Part shown: piece by piece, positions 61,842 through 64,000 of the stretch
Layout of the letters: each line of letters starts with the position of its first letter
Numbering within the stretch: the stretch's first letter is position 1
Source of the DNA: Leptospira levettii
Lineage (GTDB): Bacteria; Spirochaetota; Leptospiria; Leptospirales; Leptospiraceae
Reading direction: 5' to 3'
DNA: 64,000 bases
Assembly (NCBI RefSeq): GCF_002812085.1
Contig: NZ_NPDM01000003.1
Coordinates: 64,501 to 128,500, forward strand
Program-made: the position numbers and the translations under genes
The notes under the pieces: model-generated
The model's input: only the letters and a program-made list of their open reading frames with translations
What the model was told of the DNA's origin: nothing
The model's database searches: none

Positions 61842-63462
61842 AATTTTTTTCTACAAAATCTTTACTAAACTGAATTAGGTCTGTCCAATTTTGAATCGGA
61901 TAAATGTCCCATCCACTTTGTTCTAATTCTTTTACCACAGGATTTTGGTTTGGTTGGTAGAGTTGTAAAACCATAGAACCTCCACCTTGTGCTTGTTCGA
62001 GGGCATTCTTAACGATGGACCTTGGATCTCTTGGGTAGTTTTGCGTGAACATTGTATCGATCCCATCATCAGATATCACTAATATGTGACGTTTTCTTTT
62101 GGGAGCTTCTTTGTATTCGTCTTCCAAGAGTTCCAGAGGGAAACAAGTCCCTCCACCAAAATAACCAGTCAGTACTTTTAAGATGTCCTTTTCATTCTGA
62201 ATGAATCCATCGGTGGTTAAAAATTCCCTTTCCCCTGACCAAAGTGTAACTCTCACGGAACTCCCTGTTTTCAGAGCAGACAGCGCTATAATAGCACCAG
62301 CCAAAGTTAAGTAGGATAAATCTTGTTGTGGATTCGGCATTGAACCAGAACAATCAACAAACAAGTCTAAGTCGATTGGGTTAATCTTTATTTCATTCGA
62401 TGACGTTTCACCATAAACATCTTCCACAGTTGTGTAACCAGGGATGATGATTGGACTTTTGATCGTGGATTCCAACCAATTGATTTTTTCGATTGGAGAA
62501 CCTGGATCCCATAAATCATTTCCTTCCAAAATTTCTTCTTTTGCTCCTGGGGTTCTCCGTTCGGGAAAGGGAACAAGGTATGGTAATGCTTTATCTTTAT
62601 AATATCTATATGTGATTTCTGAAATATCAGCATCAATGCCCATACTCTTACAAATGGTTGAATAATCTGAAGGAGTAAGTGACTTTTTGGAACCTGTGAC
62701 ACCTTCTAAAGGAAACAATTCAGATGATATCTCTACATCTGACAATCCAGAAGGTGGACTCATCCCTTTTCCTGCATCAAGTGTGTCTAACAAAGATTTT
62801 AACTGTTTTGATTCGGATTCTTTTTCCCCTTCAAAAAAATAAGGAAAACAAATACTGGCAAAATCAAACATACCTTTTGCCCAATCATTGGGGAAATTGC
62901 GAATCATACGAGAAACTAAGGCAGCATCAGATTGGATTTGGTCACTTAACGTTCCCTCGGTGAGAGTACCAGTGGGAAGTGCCCACAACAACTCATAAGT
63001 ACGCATGTAAAAATTCCAAAAAGGATCCTTTTGTTTTCCTAACTTTTGGTACACTTCCTCCATTCTTAAGTGATTTTGTCTTTTAAGATGGTCGTTGATA
63101 AACAAATCTTCGTAGATATTCACTATCATTGGTGTTAGGTGGTTTAGCCTTGGCATAGCAACGTTTGAAATATAAACAAGTTTTGCTTGGTCAGCCAAAT
63201 CTCCTGGGCAATATACATGGTGTCCGATTTCATGGCCTAAAATTTCCAAAGCAAAATCCTCGAGTTGATAGGTTTTGATTTGGTTAACGGAAAGTAATAC
63301 TCTGTGGTCTTTTAAGCGAATGGCAGCAAAGGAAGTAGTGAGACCTTCTGCTTTTTCATCTTGTTCGGTGAATAAAAATTTTGCAGGTGATAGTTTTACA
63401 TAATCACTCCAAAGTTTGAGAGCATCTTCCCATATTGATTCCCAAACCTTGACAAAATCCAC
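61816..63462 (-). CDS. Metallopeptidase-like and VWA-domain protein
   Basis: 548 residues starting at GTG directly after the previous stop. The N-terminal metallopeptidase-like domain has EILGHEIGHHVYCPG with His77-Glu78-x-x-His81-His82. The C-terminal von Willebrand A domain has the metal site LDLFVDCSGSMPNP (Asp370, Ser372, Ser374), then GAIIALSALKTGSSVRVTLWSGE and VISDDGIDTMF. This combination resembles the DUF2201-type proteins often found next to MoxR-like AAA+ ATPases; no AAA+ gene is visible inside the window. It could hold or cleave a partner in a large complex. The exact role is unknown. Confidence 0.85.
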   Translation of the reverse strand: MDFVKVWESIWEDALKLWSDYVKLSPAKFLFTEQDEKAEGLTTSFAAIRLKDHRVLLSVNQIKTYQLEDFALEILGHEIGHHVYCPGDLADQAKLVYISNVAMPRLNHLTPMIVNIYEDLFINDHLKRQNHLRMEEVYQKLGKQKDPFWNFYMRTYELLWALPTGTLTEGTLSDQIQSDAALVSRMIRNFPNDWAKGMFDFASICFPYFFEGEKESESKQLKSLLDTLDAGKGMSPPSGLSDVEISSELFPLEGVTGSKKSLTPSDYSTICKSMGIDADISEITYRYYKDKALPYLVPFPERRTPGAKEEILEGNDLWDPGSPIEKINWLESTIKSPIIIPGYTTVEDVYGETSSNEIKINPIDLDLFVDCSGSMPNPQQDLSYLTLAGAIIALSALKTGSSVRVTLWSGEREFLTTDGFIQNEKDILKVLTGYFGGGTCFPLELLEDEYKEAPKRKRHILVISDDGIDTMFTQNYPRDPRSIVKNALEQAQGGGSMVLQLYQPNQNPVVKELEQSGWDIYPIQNWTDLIQFSKDFVEKNYVRNQTLH

Positions 63463-64000
63463 TTAGGTTCTCCCCATATAAAATAAATATAACTGATACG
63501 AATGTTTTAACGTGTAAAGAGCATAAGATTCCTTTTCAATCGAAGAGGAGATTGAATTTGGATCTAATTTTTGTGTGAGGATTTGTTTCCAAATATTCGA
63601 TGTTGGTGAACTTGTGATGGTAGGGGACATGGGAGGTTCAATTGAATACAAACTTGTACCAAACTCATCCACAAATAGTTGGTACCAAGATTCCCCAGAT
63701 GATACCAATACATTCCCAAGATTACCATAAAGTTTGGGAACAGTTGTGAAAGTACCACCAAACAAAGTGTATCCAGGTATGGAACGAAAGTGAAAACTCC
63801 CTTTGGGAGTTTGGTTTTGAGTAGTGGGAACAAAGGGAGATTGGATCGAAGTTTCATCGATCCCGAGTATTTTTTTACACTCTGTTTTTAAATCATCTCC
63901 GAGTAGTGGGAACAAAGACTTAACCACTTCGCGGTATTCTGGTTTTCCACTCGCCCAATATAACACACCCAAAACAATTTTGAATTCTTCCAAGGTTTGT
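63463..64000 (-). CDS. Operon protein running off the right edge
   Basis: The frame is open to the right edge, so only the C-terminal 178 residues are seen and the true start is outside. The visible part (ASGKPEYREVVKSLFPLLGDDLKTECKKILGI, RSIPGYTLFGGTFTTVPKLYGNLGNVLVSSGESWYQLFVDE, ALYTLKHSYQLYLFYMGRT) has no domain that I recognise. It could be the tail of a MoxR-like or scaffold protein; no P-loop is in view. The stop is followed at once by the GTG of the VWA gene. Confidence 0.55.
   Translation of the reverse strand, partial: QTLEEFKIVLGVLYWASGKPEYREVVKSLFPLLGDDLKTECKKILGIDETSIQSPFVPTTQNQTPKGSFHFRSIPGYTLFGGTFTTVPKLYGNLGNVLVSSGESWYQLFVDEFGTSLYSIEPPMSPTITSSPTSNIWKQILTQKLDPNSISSSIEKESYALYTLKHSYQLYLFYMGRT

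Noticed and set aside
1..64000. tRNA, rRNA, CRISPR, insertion sequence or prophage
   Set aside because: No tRNA-like cloverleaf, repeat-spacer array, transposase or phage motif was found in any gap or frame.

Overview
The window looks like chromosomal DNA of a Leptospira, most likely of the saprophytic (biflexa-like) group. The grounds are low GC, many short-spaced genes on both strands, spirochaete-type lipoboxes in at least seven proteins, a DUF1577/PilZ-like protein typical of leptospires, a very long spirochaetal coiled-coil protein, and a bacterial histone-fold protein. The genus call is inference from these families; the species cannot be read from the sequence. I see no rRNA, tRNA, CRISPR array, insertion sequence or phage gene, and no gene-free stretch longer than 300 bases (the longest are about 220-270 bases).

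Left part (1-25 kb): an iron-uptake-like edge (PepSY membrane protein, TonB receptor, lipoprotein); a CoA-binding protein; a GXWXG/DUF4334 protein; a minus-strand sugar cluster (MFS transporter, cytoplasmic GH2 glycosidase, YheT-like hydrolase) preceded by an LpxR-like lipid A deacylase and a DUF3817 membrane protein; a neutral ceramidase; an SDR; a Na,K-ATPase-like P-type pump carrying an N-terminal PTS EIIA-like domain; a receiver/ATPase signalling protein; and several lipoproteins and membrane proteins.

Middle (24.7-47 kb): a complete copper-resistance unit (CueR-like regulator, textbook CueR operator, small His-rich exported protein, CopZ, CopA); an AraC regulator; an ankyrin protein; PurT; an ABC-F protein translationally overlapped with an ABC-2 exporter; a YHYH/MORN/Sco1 lipoprotein operon; an FKBP isomerase; a DUF1577/PilZ protein; a patatin phospholipase; two tandem paralogous beta-propeller lipoproteins of about 770 residues; an OmpA-like protein and a thioesterase.

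Right part (47-64 kb): QueG; thiamine salvage (ThiM, ThiE) downstream of a response regulator and a tiny secreted Cys-rich peptide; a minus-strand unit of giant coiled-coil protein, histone and methionine aminopeptidase; an acyltransferase/HATPase/ferritin-like unit; an ICMT-like methyltransferase with two followers; and a tightly overlapped operon running off the right edge (unknown protein, metallopeptidase-VWA protein, unknown protein, PaaK-like adenylating enzyme, NadR-like protein).

The most unusual items are the EIIA-P-type ATPase fusion, the histone/coiled-coil/map operon, the right-edge VWA/ligase/NadR operon and the 43-residue secreted peptide coupled to a response regulator.
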